DNA from: Lentzea kentuckyensis
GTDB taxonomy: Bacteria; Actinomycetota; Actinomycetes; Mycobacteriales; Pseudonocardiaceae
Length of the DNA: 47,071 nucleotides
NCBI RefSeq assembly: GCF_002150765.1
Contig: NZ_MUYM01000025.1
Location: 1-47,071 of the forward strand
Direction of reading: 5' to 3'
In this document: in pieces, positions 37,401 to 44,407 of the stretch
Layout: every line of letters starts with the position of its first letter
How positions within the stretch are numbered: position 1 is the first letter of the stretch
The notes under the pieces: model-generated
The model's input: only the letters and a program-made list of their open reading frames with translations
What the model was told of the DNA's origin: nothing
Databases searched by the model: none
Program-made: the position numbers and the translations under genes

Positions 37401-37585
37401 GCCCGCCACGGATATCGCTCTACTACTTCGACGACCGGTCCTCGACGATCGTCGAGGAATGCGCTCTGGCGGTGGGAACCAGGAACACGGCTGCCGAAAG
37501 CGTCAAGACCTGTGTCGCAGTCGTTTCCACCAACGAGTCATACCGCGCCGACCTGGTGTTGATCCCGCAGCCACTGTCACCTTGA
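34439..37585 (+). CDS. Membrane NACHT-domain NTPase with exported C-terminal domain
   Basis: 1048 aa. Two membrane segments (about 11-31 and 41-59), then a NACHT NTPase: Walker A GEPGAGKT (150-157), Walker B LPVLDGLDELP (224-234), sensor-like TCR (258-260). About six more membrane segments lie between 415 and 645. Residues 664-705 (LPWRLERFVADA...LRRIGIAYEFGHVLLQARL) match the usual end of actinobacterial NACHT membrane proteins. Here a further membrane segment (716-736) and about 310 residues with six cysteines (742, 765, 936, 967, 1008, 1025) follow; I recognise no family in that part. Related bacterial NLR-like NACHT proteins defend against phages. Start ATG 34439 has GCAGGG upstream; the longer open frame is antisense to the FAD gene. 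Confidence 0.85.
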   Translation: MTEPGRSQRGLLGLTRILGLLIGAVLTVILARFSIQDSNTVLGIVSGIIALVTFYLFIADRARKQEPLPKEDEATADLRMRMLEQWEPEIRRRLRSSPHSETIPLEWKNHGENGEAAFDGRLAGDLDEAARQLATAFEALPGKKRMVVLGEPGAGKTFLALTLTVGLLRRWTGSGPIAVFLSLSSWDPVVDDNLDEWIVRSIAGSYYGSAVQTPRTLLTARRILPVLDGLDELPEHLRRMAVRRINDTLTGDRPVVVTCRTAEYEEMLTGGSPALLRAPAIEVQQVAVADLVAQLKGVPTWRKIVRHIQNRPNGHVALTLRTPLMLSLFTAVYQERDPGELLDRNKFASRHAVEDHLVDLRLDTAFPSEAPWGRWTAAKARKWLTYLAEQMHSQRERDITWWKVAFRVTDVGPLGKALVIVAAVWWLDLTFSSRAASYIADSIPLFSLCLGAFFASVGLGTLREQPGKVRPATDRQLHGFSRGMTIGFLTVLIPGLLVVIVSSLSDLIGGKGYPKTSAMACTLLALALVSGLGIGLHEMLVDRATAKHTTYAARDLLKRERASTFLAAGAAGLVVGPLSIFAATVVTPLGTYFGQWVVPALDLPAVIDLRLRPLTSYVSWPLSWNVLAEMSALIGILVTLMTASTRAWPRLLAARLKLARSGRLPWRLERFVADATRLGLLRRIGIAYEFGHVLLQARLVGQAVNRPPLHHRPFVRIVVLGTAAMLLVLVTGVALTGRPKDCDSARRAEITAPMQRAKAGEETACFAYMDDHEWRRPQLDPADARLMADILAPSPGALGSTDHAGHGVVSVFGEFDLINVAEWHDVLVGVAAAQRTTKGSIDIDFVFADLESGKDKEAAELVDLYLDATTTSRNRHGLVQTRSYAAVGLEIEWSRKSGSTEIIGLKDAGLYERASEFAKSKVSEWLGPSPTDSTTCSAVEHVRAKNSKLDLRQVHVSEALLTSIADCGHVTALVSQADAVELNRLTKRPPRISLYYFDDRSSTIVEECALAVGTRNTAAESVKTCVAVVSTNESYRADLVLIPQPLSP

Positions 37586-37618
37586 GATCGACATCAGGTA
37601 GTCCACACTGGCCCGAGG

Positions 37619-38086
37619 TCAGCGGTTCTCCGTACCGCGCAACGACATCTGCTGGTCACGCCACGAGTGGAAGAGGTCCGCCTCGGAGTACCAGTCCACC
37701 CCGGCCGGACGTTCGCCGGTCGTCATGAACTCGATCAGCAGCTGCCGGTACAGGTCGAGTGGAACACCGACGCCGGGCGGGAAGTCCGTGTACTTCTCGT
37801 TGACGTACGGCGCTTCCGCCGACCCCTTCGGCCAGCCCATGAAGGTGTTGTCGACGAAGTACATGTAGCCCCACCCGCCGCGCACGGCGAGCACGACGTT
37901 GTGGTCGGGATCGCCCTCGGCGGTGAGCGCCCTCCCGAAGTGGTCGAGCGATCCGTCGTTGCACTCAGGCCTGCCCAGGAGCCTGATCAACGTGTCCACA
38001 TCCGCCTCGCACGCGACGACCTGGTACTTGTGCTCCGCCGCGTCGAGGTCGGGTAGCCCGGTCCAGAGCCCGGCACGCATGCTCAT
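37619..38086 (-). CDS. Imm1-like immunity protein (orphan)
   Basis: 155 aa, no signal peptide. The pattern ADVDTLIRLLG..., NVVLAVRGGWGYMYFVD, then YTDFPPGVGVPLDLYRQLLIEFMTTGERPAGVDW resembles the Imm1 family, whose members neutralise nuclease or deaminase toxins of polymorphic toxin systems. No toxin gene is next to it. It converges on the NACHT gene with 33 bp between stops. ATG 38086 or 38080; two copies of CACCCATTG (38100-38108 and 38123-38131) lie upstream, 23 bp apart. Family assignment is from pattern only. Confidence 0.62.
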   Translation of the reverse strand: MSMRAGLWTGLPDLDAAEHKYQVVACEADVDTLIRLLGRPECNDGSLDHFGRALTAEGDPDHNVVLAVRGGWGYMYFVDNTFMGWPKGSAEAPYVNEKYTDFPPGVGVPLDLYRQLLIEFMTTGERPAGVDWYSEADLFHSWRDQQMSLRGTENR

Positions 38087-38161
38087 GCGAGCCACCCTGC
38101 ACCCATTGCCGGGAACATTCGACACCCATTGACAGAACCACACGAACGGGTGATGACCCGG

Positions 38162-39331
38162 TCAGACCGATCGTGCGACAAGGCCTCGCAGAGCTGACTC
38201 GTCCAGACCCGTCGCGACCTGCACTTCCACCGGATCGAGTGCACCGCAGTCCACCGCACGGAGGAAGAATGACGACAGCGCCTCGGCAGTCGCCGGCTCG
38301 TCCAGAACGCCTCCTGAGACGCGCTGCACATAGGACTTCAGCCGACTGGCGTCCGCGTCCAATCCCTCGCGGTAGAAGGCGTAAACGGCCGCATATCGTG
38401 TCACCAGTTGTACCGGGTGCAGATCCCAGCCCTGATAGAAACCGTGCTCCAGTGATCGCCGCACGAGCCGGTAGTGCGTGTCCCAGCCGTGCTGCTTCTG
38501 GTCGCCGACGGGCAGCACGTTCGTGGAGCCGTCGGACAGCCGCACACCCGTGCCGGCAGCGGAAACCTGCATGACGTGCCGCGCGAAATCGCACGCGCCG
38601 TGCGCCAGGTGCTGCTGCGCCGCGGACAACCCGCAACCCGCCGTGTAGTCGTACGTGCCGAAGTGCAGCCCTGTCACCCGGCCGCGCCCCGCCTCGATGA
38701 ACCGCGGGATCGCCAGCCGCCCCTCACCGTCCACGATGGACTGGGTGGTCTCCACCTGGATCTCGAACCTCAGATCCTTGCCGAAGAGGTCGAGCACCTC
38801 GCCGAACACCTCGACCTGGTCGACCGATGTCACCTTCGGGAAGGTGATCACGAAACCCGGCGGAACCTCTCCCAACGCTGTCAGGAAGATGTCCAGCGTC
38901 CGCAGTCCGCGCTCGCGCAACGCCTTGGTGTCGAACGACTTGATGCGCACCCCGAACGACGGCGGTGCGACGCCCTGCTCCAGCCAGCGGGACACGAGGT
39001 GCGCCGTGCTCTCGGCGTCCATGTCCTCGACGTCGTCCTCGGGCGCGCCGTAGCCGTCCTCGAAGTCGATCCGCAGGTCCTCGATCGGCTCCCGGCGCAA
39101 CTTGGCCTCGACCCGTTCGAGCACGCCGTCCGGAAGTTCCGGGAGCAGCTCTGGCTCGATCGACTCCAGCGCCTCCCTGCCCCAGTCGCCGATCGTGGAC
39201 CCGATGATGCGACCGGCGGGCACGTAGCACGTGTGCACGGGCTGACGACCCACCGGCCAGCTGCGTTCCACAGTGGACAACCGCGCGGTCACCCGCGCCA
39301 CGTCGTCGGGGGACAGCGAAGTCTCGTACAT
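38162..39331 (-). CDS. DUF6986/HpcH-HpaI (CitE-like) aldolase family protein
   Basis: 389 aa. TIM-barrel lyase look: metal-binding region LRIDFEDGYGAPEDD, FGVRIKSFD, VITFPKVTS, FEIQVETTQSI and GLHFGTYDYTAGCG, with a C-terminal HPVQLVTRY. CitE-like relatives cleave or form C-C bonds of malyl-CoA-type esters; the reaction of this family is not known to me. It shares one base with the malate synthase stop (TGATG), so a role in glyoxylate or ureidoglycolate use is likely. It contains TCCACAGTGG at 39267-39276. Confidence 0.82.
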   Translation of the reverse strand: MYETSLSPDDVARVTARLSTVERSWPVGRQPVHTCYVPAGRIIGSTIGDWGREALESIEPELLPELPDGVLERVEAKLRREPIEDLRIDFEDGYGAPEDDVEDMDAESTAHLVSRWLEQGVAPPSFGVRIKSFDTKALRERGLRTLDIFLTALGEVPPGFVITFPKVTSVDQVEVFGEVLDLFGKDLRFEIQVETTQSIVDGEGRLAIPRFIEAGRGRVTGLHFGTYDYTAGCGLSAAQQHLAHGACDFARHVMQVSAAGTGVRLSDGSTNVLPVGDQKQHGWDTHYRLVRRSLEHGFYQGWDLHPVQLVTRYAAVYAFYREGLDADASRLKSYVQRVSGGVLDEPATAEALSSFFLRAVDCGALDPVEVQVATGLDESALRGLVARSV

Positions 39332-40815
39332 CAGATGCGCTCGTACGCCGGCAGCGTCAGGAAGTCGACGAAGTCCTCGGACAACGCGACCTGTTCGAAC
39401 AGCTCGACGGCCGCCGCGACGTGCGGACCCTCCAGCTCGCCACCCACCCGCGCCAGCACGTCCCGGACCGCGTCGGCGGTCACCTGCGTGCCGTCGTCGA
39501 GCACGACCTTGTTGTTGATCCACTGCCAGATCTGCGACCTGCTGATCTCCGCGGTGGCCGCGTCCTCCATGAGGTTGTGGATCGCCGCCGCCCCGTTGCC
39601 ACCAAGCCACGACGCGATGTACCGCACGCCGACGTCGACAGCCGACTCCAGCCCGGCCCGCGTGGCCGCGCCACCCGCCGACTTGAAGTCCAGCAACTGC
39701 TCGGCCGTCACCTCGACCTCGGGCCGCTGCTTGTCGATCTGGTTCGGCCTGTCCCCGAGCACCCCGTCGAAGATCTCGCGGCAGATCGGCACCAGGTCCG
39801 GGTGCGCCACCCACGACCCGTCGAACCCGTCCGTCGCCTCACGCGTCTTGTCCTCACGAACCTTGCGCAACGCGTTCTCCGTGACCTCCGGGTCACGCCT
39901 GTTGGGGATGAACGCCGCCATGCCACCCATGGCGAACGCCCCGCGCTTGTGACACGTCTTCACCAGAAGCTCGGTGTACGCGCGCATGAACGGCGCCGTC
40001 ATCGTCACGCTGTTGCGGTCCGGCAGCACGTAGTCCGCGCCGGCGTCCCGGAAGTACTTGATGACACTGAACAGGTAATCCCACCGACCAGCGTTGAGCC
40101 CCGACGCGTGGTCACGCAGCTCGTAGAGGATCTCCTCCATCTCGAACGCGGCCGGAATCGTCTCAATGAGCACCGTCGCGCGAATCGTGCCGTGCGGCAC
40201 GCCCTTCAGCTTCTGCGCCGTCGTGAAGACGTCGTTCCACAGCCGTGCCTCAAGATGCGACTCCATCTTCGGCAGGTAGTAGTAGGGCTGCCCCAACTCG
40301 GCGTTGTGGAAGAAGTGCAACCCGAAGTCCACGAGCGCACCCACCGCGTTCTTGCCACCGAACTGCAGGTTCCGCTCGTCGAGGTGCCACCCGCGCGGCC
40401 GCACGACGATCGTCGGGTAGGGCCCACCCTTGAGCTTGTACTCCTTGCCCTCCGGCGAGGTGTACTCGATCGTCTCGCGCGCCGCCTCGTACAGGTTCAC
40501 CTGCCCCTGCACGACGTTGTCCCAGTGCGGCGTGTTCGCGTCCTCAAGATCCGCCAGCCACACCTTCGCACCAGAGTTCAGCGCGTTGATCGTCATCTTC
40601 CGCTCGGTGGGCCCGGTGATCTCCACCCGCCGATCCCGCAACGCCTCAGGCGCCGCGGCGACCTGCCACTCCCCGTCCCGAACGTGCTGGGTCTCAGCCA
40701 AAAACCCGAGAGGCCGCCGCTCCTTGCGCAGGGCGAGCAACTCGTCCCGGCGGGCGGCGTGCGCCTCATGCAGCTGCGCAACGAACTCAAGAGCCCCGTC
40801 AGTGAGGACCTGCAC
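39331..40815 (-). CDS. aceB: Malate synthase A
   Basis: 494 aa. Condenses glyoxylate and acetyl-CoA to malate. Motifs: [28 protein letters not shown] (catalytic Arg), [16 protein letters not shown] (family signature), [23 protein letters not shown] and a late [13 protein letters not shown] 40815 has GAGGTGG upstream. Its place beside the ureide regulator, and not with isocitrate lyase, suggests it serves glyoxylate from allantoin. Confidence 0.95.
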   Translation of the reverse strand: MQVLTDGALEFVAQLHEAHAARRDELLALRKERRPLGFLAETQHVRDGEWQVAAAPEALRDRRVEITGPTERKMTINALNSGAKVWLADLEDANTPHWDNVVQGQVNLYEAARETIEYTSPEGKEYKLKGGPYPTIVVRPRGWHLDERNLQFGGKNAVGALVDFGLHFFHNAELGQPYYYLPKMESHLEARLWNDVFTTAQKLKGVPHGTIRATVLIETIPAAFEMEEILYELRDHASGLNAGRWDYLFSVIKYFRDAGADYVLPDRNSVTMTAPFMRAYTELLVKTCHKRGAFAMGGMAAFIPNRRDPEVTENALRKVREDKTREATDGFDGSWVAHPDLVPICREIFDGVLGDRPNQIDKQRPEVEVTAEQLLDFKSAGGAATRAGLESAVDVGVRYIASWLGGNGAAAIHNLMEDAATAEISRSQIWQWINNKVVLDDGTQVTADAVRDVLARVGGELEGPHVAAAVELFEQVALSEDFVDFLTLPAYERI

Positions 40816-40862
40816 CTGGATCCACCTCTCTCGGTTTTGCTGTGTGGACTATAGTTTTTGCA

Positions 40863-40876
40863 TTGCGGAACTGCAA
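40863..40876 (+). promoter_or_regulatory. Candidate ureide-regulon operator C
   Basis: TTGCGGAACTGCAA (a TTGC-N6-GCAA palindrome), preceded by CAT as in copy A. It lies between divergent aceB and the IclR gene, so the regulator may control itself and malate synthase. Confidence 0.55.
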
Positions 40877-40891
40877 CGAGAGGAGTCGCAC

Positions 40892-41641
40892 GTGTCGACA
40901 GGTGGCGTGCAGTCGTTGCAAAGAGCGTTCGACCTGCTAGAACGCCTAGCCGACGCAGGCGGCGAAGCCTCCCTCTCCGAACTGGCCACCACCTCAGGCC
41001 TACCCCTGCCCACGATCCACCGTCTCATCCGCACCCTCGTGACGCTGGGCTACGTACGCCAAAACAGCAACCGCCGCTACACCCTCGGCTCCCGCCTGAT
41101 CCGCCTGGGCGAAACCGCCTCCCGCCAATACGGCACCTGGGCCCGCCCGTTCCTCTCGCAACTAGTTGACTCGGTGGAGGAAACCGCAAACCTCGCCGTC
41201 CTGGACGGCGACGAGGTCGTCTACGTGGCCCAAGTCCCCTCAAAACACTCGATGCGCATGTTCACCGAGGTAGGCCGCCGCCTCCTGCCACACGGCACCG
41301 GCGTGGGCAAAGCAATGCTGTCGCAACTCCCCCGCAACGACGTGCGCGCACTGCTGGACCGCACCGGCCTGCCCGCCTACACGTCGAACACGATCACAGA
41401 CCCGACCGAACTGCTCGACTCCCTGGACGAGATCGCGGCACGCGGCTACGCCCTGGACGAATCCGAGCAGGAACTGGGCGTCCGCTGCATCGCGGTACCG
41501 GTAGTCGGCGGCCCAACCCTGGCCGCAGTGTCGGTGTCGGGCCCAGAGGGACGCCTGACCAAGGACGCGGTGAACCGCATCCTCCCGGAAGTGCTGGCAG
41601 TGGCGAAAAAACTCGCAGACCAGGCCGCCACAACCGGCTGA
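40892..41641 (+). CDS. IclR family transcriptional regulator (AllR-like)
   Basis: 249 aa. Winged helix about 6-66 (LATTSGLPLPTIHRLIRTL as recognition part) and an IclR effector domain with GVGKAMLSQLP, DESEQELGVRCIAVPV and VSGPEGRLT. Family members of this kind repress allantoin/glyoxylate genes and are released by a pathway metabolite such as allantoin or glyoxylate; the ligand here is inferred from context. GTG 40892 follows AGGAG. It diverges from aceB with operator C between. Confidence 0.9.
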   Translation: MSTGGVQSLQRAFDLLERLADAGGEASLSELATTSGLPLPTIHRLIRTLVTLGYVRQNSNRRYTLGSRLIRLGETASRQYGTWARPFLSQLVDSVEETANLAVLDGDEVVYVAQVPSKHSMRMFTEVGRRLLPHGTGVGKAMLSQLPRNDVRALLDRTGLPAYTSNTITDPTELLDSLDEIAARGYALDESEQELGVRCIAVPVVGGPTLAAVSVSGPEGRLTKDAVNRILPEVLAVAKKLADQAATTG

Positions 41642-41695
41642 CCCGGCCGCGCCCGCCCTCGCAAGGCGCCCGCACGCTCACCCAGGCCGCCCGCT

Positions 41696-41829
41696 ATGGC
41701 GTCTGCAAGTACCACCAACCCAACATCAACAGGCTCGTAACTACACCCAACCTGTTCGACGAGTGCCGAACAGGTTGGGTGTAGTTACAGGCGATTCGAT
41801 CATGAGTTGGTGGTACTTGCAGACGCCAT
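41696..41829. repeat. 134-bp element of two nested perfect inverted repeats
   Basis: Outer arms of 24 bp at 41696-41719 (ATGGCGTCTGCAAGTACCAC...) and 41806-41829 are exact reverse complements. Inside, 22-bp arms at 41737-41758 (GTAACTACACCCAACCTGTT...) and 41767-41788 are also exact, with the 8-nt loop ACGAGTGC. It lies between the convergent iclR and ftsY genes, ending 41 bp from the ftsY stop. Local GC is clearly lower than in the flanks (about 53% over 41731-41790). No direct repeats of the target are visible at the ends. Confidence 0.95.
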
Positions 41830-41869
41830 CAGCAAGCACGGGCGGAGACGTTCGACGCGTTCGGCCAGG

Positions 41870-43165
41870 TCAGCCGAGCAGCGCGTCCACGAAGGCGCCG
41901 GGCTCGAACGGAGCCAAGTGGTCAGCCCCTTCCCCAAGCCCAACCAGCTTCACCGGCACCCCCAACTCCCGCTGAACCTGAAAAACGATCCCACCCTTGG
42001 CAGTCCCGTCCAGCTTGGTCAGCACGATCCCGGTGATGTCGACCTGCTCAGCGAACACCCGAGCCTGAGTCAGCCCGTTCTGCCCGGTGGTCGCATCCAG
42101 CACCAGCAGAACCTCATCCACCACAGCCTGCTTCTCCACGACGCGCTTGACCTTGCCAAGCTCGTCCATCAGGCCCTTCTTGGTGTGCAACCGCCCAGCC
42201 GTGTCCACCAGCACCGTGGAAACGCCGGTCTCCATCCCCCGCTTGACCGCCTCAAAAGCGACAGAAGCCGGATCCCCGCCCTCAGGCCCCCGCACGGTCT
42301 CCGCCCCGACCCGCTTGCCCCAGGTCTCCAGCTGATCAGCCGCAGCCGCCCTGAACGTGTCCGCGGCCCCGAGCAGCACCGTCCGCCCATCGGCCACCAG
42401 GACCCGAGCCAACTTGCCGGTGGTGGTCGTCTTGCCCACGCCGTTGACACCGACCACGAGCAACACAGCGGGCTTCCCCGCATGCGGCAGGGCCTTCAAC
42501 GACCGGTCCATCTTCGGCCCGAGAGCGTCCACCAGCACCGAGCGCAGCAGCGCGGCGGCCTCGGCCTCGGTCCGCACCCCGGAGGACGCGATCTTCGAGC
42601 GCAGCGTCTCCACGATCTCGGTGGTCAGAGCCGCACCGAGATCAGCGATCAGCAGCGTGTCCTCGACGTCCTGCCACGAGTCCTCGTCCAGGTCGCCGGC
42701 GCCCAGAAGTCCCAGCAAGGACGTGCCGAACGCGTTGCGCGACTTCGACAGCTTCCCCCGGAGCCGCTCCAGCCGGCCCGCGGTCGGCTCGATCTCCTCG
42801 ACCTCGGAGGCCTCGACGGGCAGGTCGACCTCGACGAAGCCGCGCTTCACCGAGTCGCGCGGCACGGAGGCGTCGTCCCCGACCCCTGGCTGGCCGTCGA
42901 CCTCGGTCCGGTCGACGACCGGGTGCTCGACCGGCGCGGTGTCCGCTACCTCGGCCGCCGCCACCGCCTCGGCCTCAGAGGCTTCCGGTGCCGCCGGCGT
43001 CAGCGTGAAGCCGGACGAGGCCTGGTAGCCGCCGGGGCGCGGCGCCTCCTCCTTCTGGGTCAGGCTGATGCGACGGCGACGCGTCAGCACCACGCCGGTC
43101 ACCAGCGCGGCGATCAGCACGACCGCCACGACGACGAGGATCAGGACAAGGGAAGACGTGGGCAC
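41870..43165 (-). CDS. ftsY: Signal recognition particle receptor FtsY
   Basis: 431 aa. N-terminal membrane segment (about 6-27) with RRRR after it, an acidic Ala/Glu-rich A domain (about 38-128), and the NG domain with GVNGVGKT (239-246), DTFRAAAADQL, DTAGRLHTK and TKLDGTAKGG. It receives the Ffh-ribosome complex; ffh is also in this window. GTG 43165; ribosome site weak. Confidence 0.95.
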   Translation of the reverse strand: MPTSSLVLILVVVAVVLIAALVTGVVLTRRRRISLTQKEEAPRPGGYQASSGFTLTPAAPEASEAEAVAAAEVADTAPVEHPVVDRTEVDGQPGVGDDASVPRDSVKRGFVEVDLPVEASEVEEIEPTAGRLERLRGKLSKSRNAFGTSLLGLLGAGDLDEDSWQDVEDTLLIADLGAALTTEIVETLRSKIASSGVRTEAEAAALLRSVLVDALGPKMDRSLKALPHAGKPAVLLVVGVNGVGKTTTTGKLARVLVADGRTVLLGAADTFRAAAADQLETWGKRVGAETVRGPEGGDPASVAFEAVKRGMETGVSTVLVDTAGRLHTKKGLMDELGKVKRVVEKQAVVDEVLLVLDATTGQNGLTQARVFAEQVDITGIVLTKLDGTAKGGIVFQVQRELGVPVKLVGLGEGADHLAPFEPGAFVDALLG

Positions 43166-43259
43166 GGGCTCATGGTTTCACAGGCCCGCATGTGACCTGT
43201 CAACCACATATTGCTCATTTAGGCGAAGATTTCACCAAAGCTCTTGCGTCCGACCACGG

Positions 43260-43275
43260 TGTGGAATAGACCACA
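43260..43275 (+). promoter_or_regulatory. DasR-like (dre) operator before anmK
   Basis: Core TGGAATAGACCA (43262-43273) matches 10 of 12 bases of the dre core TGGTCTAGACCA. It is part of the palindrome GTGTGG-N6-CCACAC (43259-43276), directly in front of the anmK start at 43280. Confidence 0.5.
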
Positions 43276-43279
43276 CGTC

Positions 43280-44407
43280 GTGAGGGTGATCGGACTGATT
43301 TCCGGCACGTCGATGGACGGTATCGACGTGGCCGTCGCCGACCTGTCTGTCAGCGGTGACGTGGTCGAGCTCGTGCCGGTGCAGCACGCCGAGCACCCCT
43401 TCCCCAAGGACCTGCTCGAGAAACCGAAAGACCTCGCTGAAGTGTGCGCCTTCGACACCTCCCTCGGGCAGGCTTTCGGAGAAGTCGCCGCCGGGTACCT
43501 GCCGGCCGACCTGATCAGCTCGCTCGGGCAGACCGTCCACCACGAGGTGCAGGACGGCGACTGTCTCGGCACGCTGCAGCTCGGGCAGCCCGCGTGGATC
43601 GCCGAGCGGACCGGCGTGCCGGTCGTCGCGGATCTGAGGGTCAGGGACGTCGCCGCGGGAGGCCAGGGAGCACCGCTGGCGAGCACCCTCGACGCCCTCT
43701 GGCTGGCCGGTGACGCCCCCGCGGTCGCGCTGAACATCGGCGGCATCGCGAACATCACCGTCGTGCGACCGGGCAGCCCGCCGATCGCGTACGACACGGG
43801 GCCCGGCAACGCGCTGATGGACGCCGTCATGGAGGTCATCTCCAACGGCCAAAGACGCCAGGACACCAACGGCGAGTTCGCCAAAAGAGGCCAGACGAGA
43901 GAAGACATCCTCAAGAAGCTCCTCGCGGACCCGTACTACGCGAAACCGTGGCCCAAGTCGACGGGCAAGGAACACTTCAACGCCGAGTACCTGCAAGGGT
44001 TCCCGACGGTCCCGGCCGAGGACATGCTGCGCACGCTGGCAGAGCTGACCGCCCGCACCATCGCGGACGCCTGCCGCGCGCACGACGCGACCACCGTCGT
44101 CGCGTCCGGTGGCGGGATGCGCAACCCGGTGCTCGTCGAGTCGCTCACCAAGGCGCTCGACCCGATCCCGTTGCAGATCAGCGACTCACTGGGCCTGCCG
44201 CGCGACGGCAAGGAGGCCTACCTCGCCGCACTGCTCGGTTTCCTGACGTGGCACGGGATTCCGGGCAACACGCCGTCCGCGACCGGCGCGTCCGGGCCGC
44301 GGCTGCTCGGCAGCATCACGCCCGGCAGCGGGCCGCTCCGGCTGCCGGAGCCCGTCACCACCGCGGTGACCAAGCTGAAAGTGGGGGAACCGAAGTGCGC
44401 GGACTAG
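43280..44407 (+). CDS. anmK: Anhydro-N-acetylmuramic acid kinase
   Basis: 375 aa. Phosphorylates and opens 1,6-anhydroMurNAc to MurNAc-6-phosphate in cell-wall recycling. Motifs: VIGLISGTSMDGIDVA, LGQTVHHE, LNIGGIANITV, YDTGPGNALMDA, ASGGGMRNP. GTG 43280 gives the canonical N-terminus MRVIGLISGTSMDG. It overlaps the symporter gene by 13 bp and a DasR-like site sits in front. Confidence 0.94.
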   Translation: MRVIGLISGTSMDGIDVAVADLSVSGDVVELVPVQHAEHPFPKDLLEKPKDLAEVCAFDTSLGQAFGEVAAGYLPADLISSLGQTVHHEVQDGDCLGTLQLGQPAWIAERTGVPVVADLRVRDVAAGGQGAPLASTLDALWLAGDAPAVALNIGGIANITVVRPGSPPIAYDTGPGNALMDAVMEVISNGQRRQDTNGEFAKRGQTREDILKKLLADPYYAKPWPKSTGKEHFNAEYLQGFPTVPAEDMLRTLAELTARTIADACRAHDATTVVASGGGMRNPVLVESLTKALDPIPLQISDSLGLPRDGKEAYLAALLGFLTWHGIPGNTPSATGASGPRLLGSITPGSGPLRLPEPVTTAVTKLKVGEPKCAD

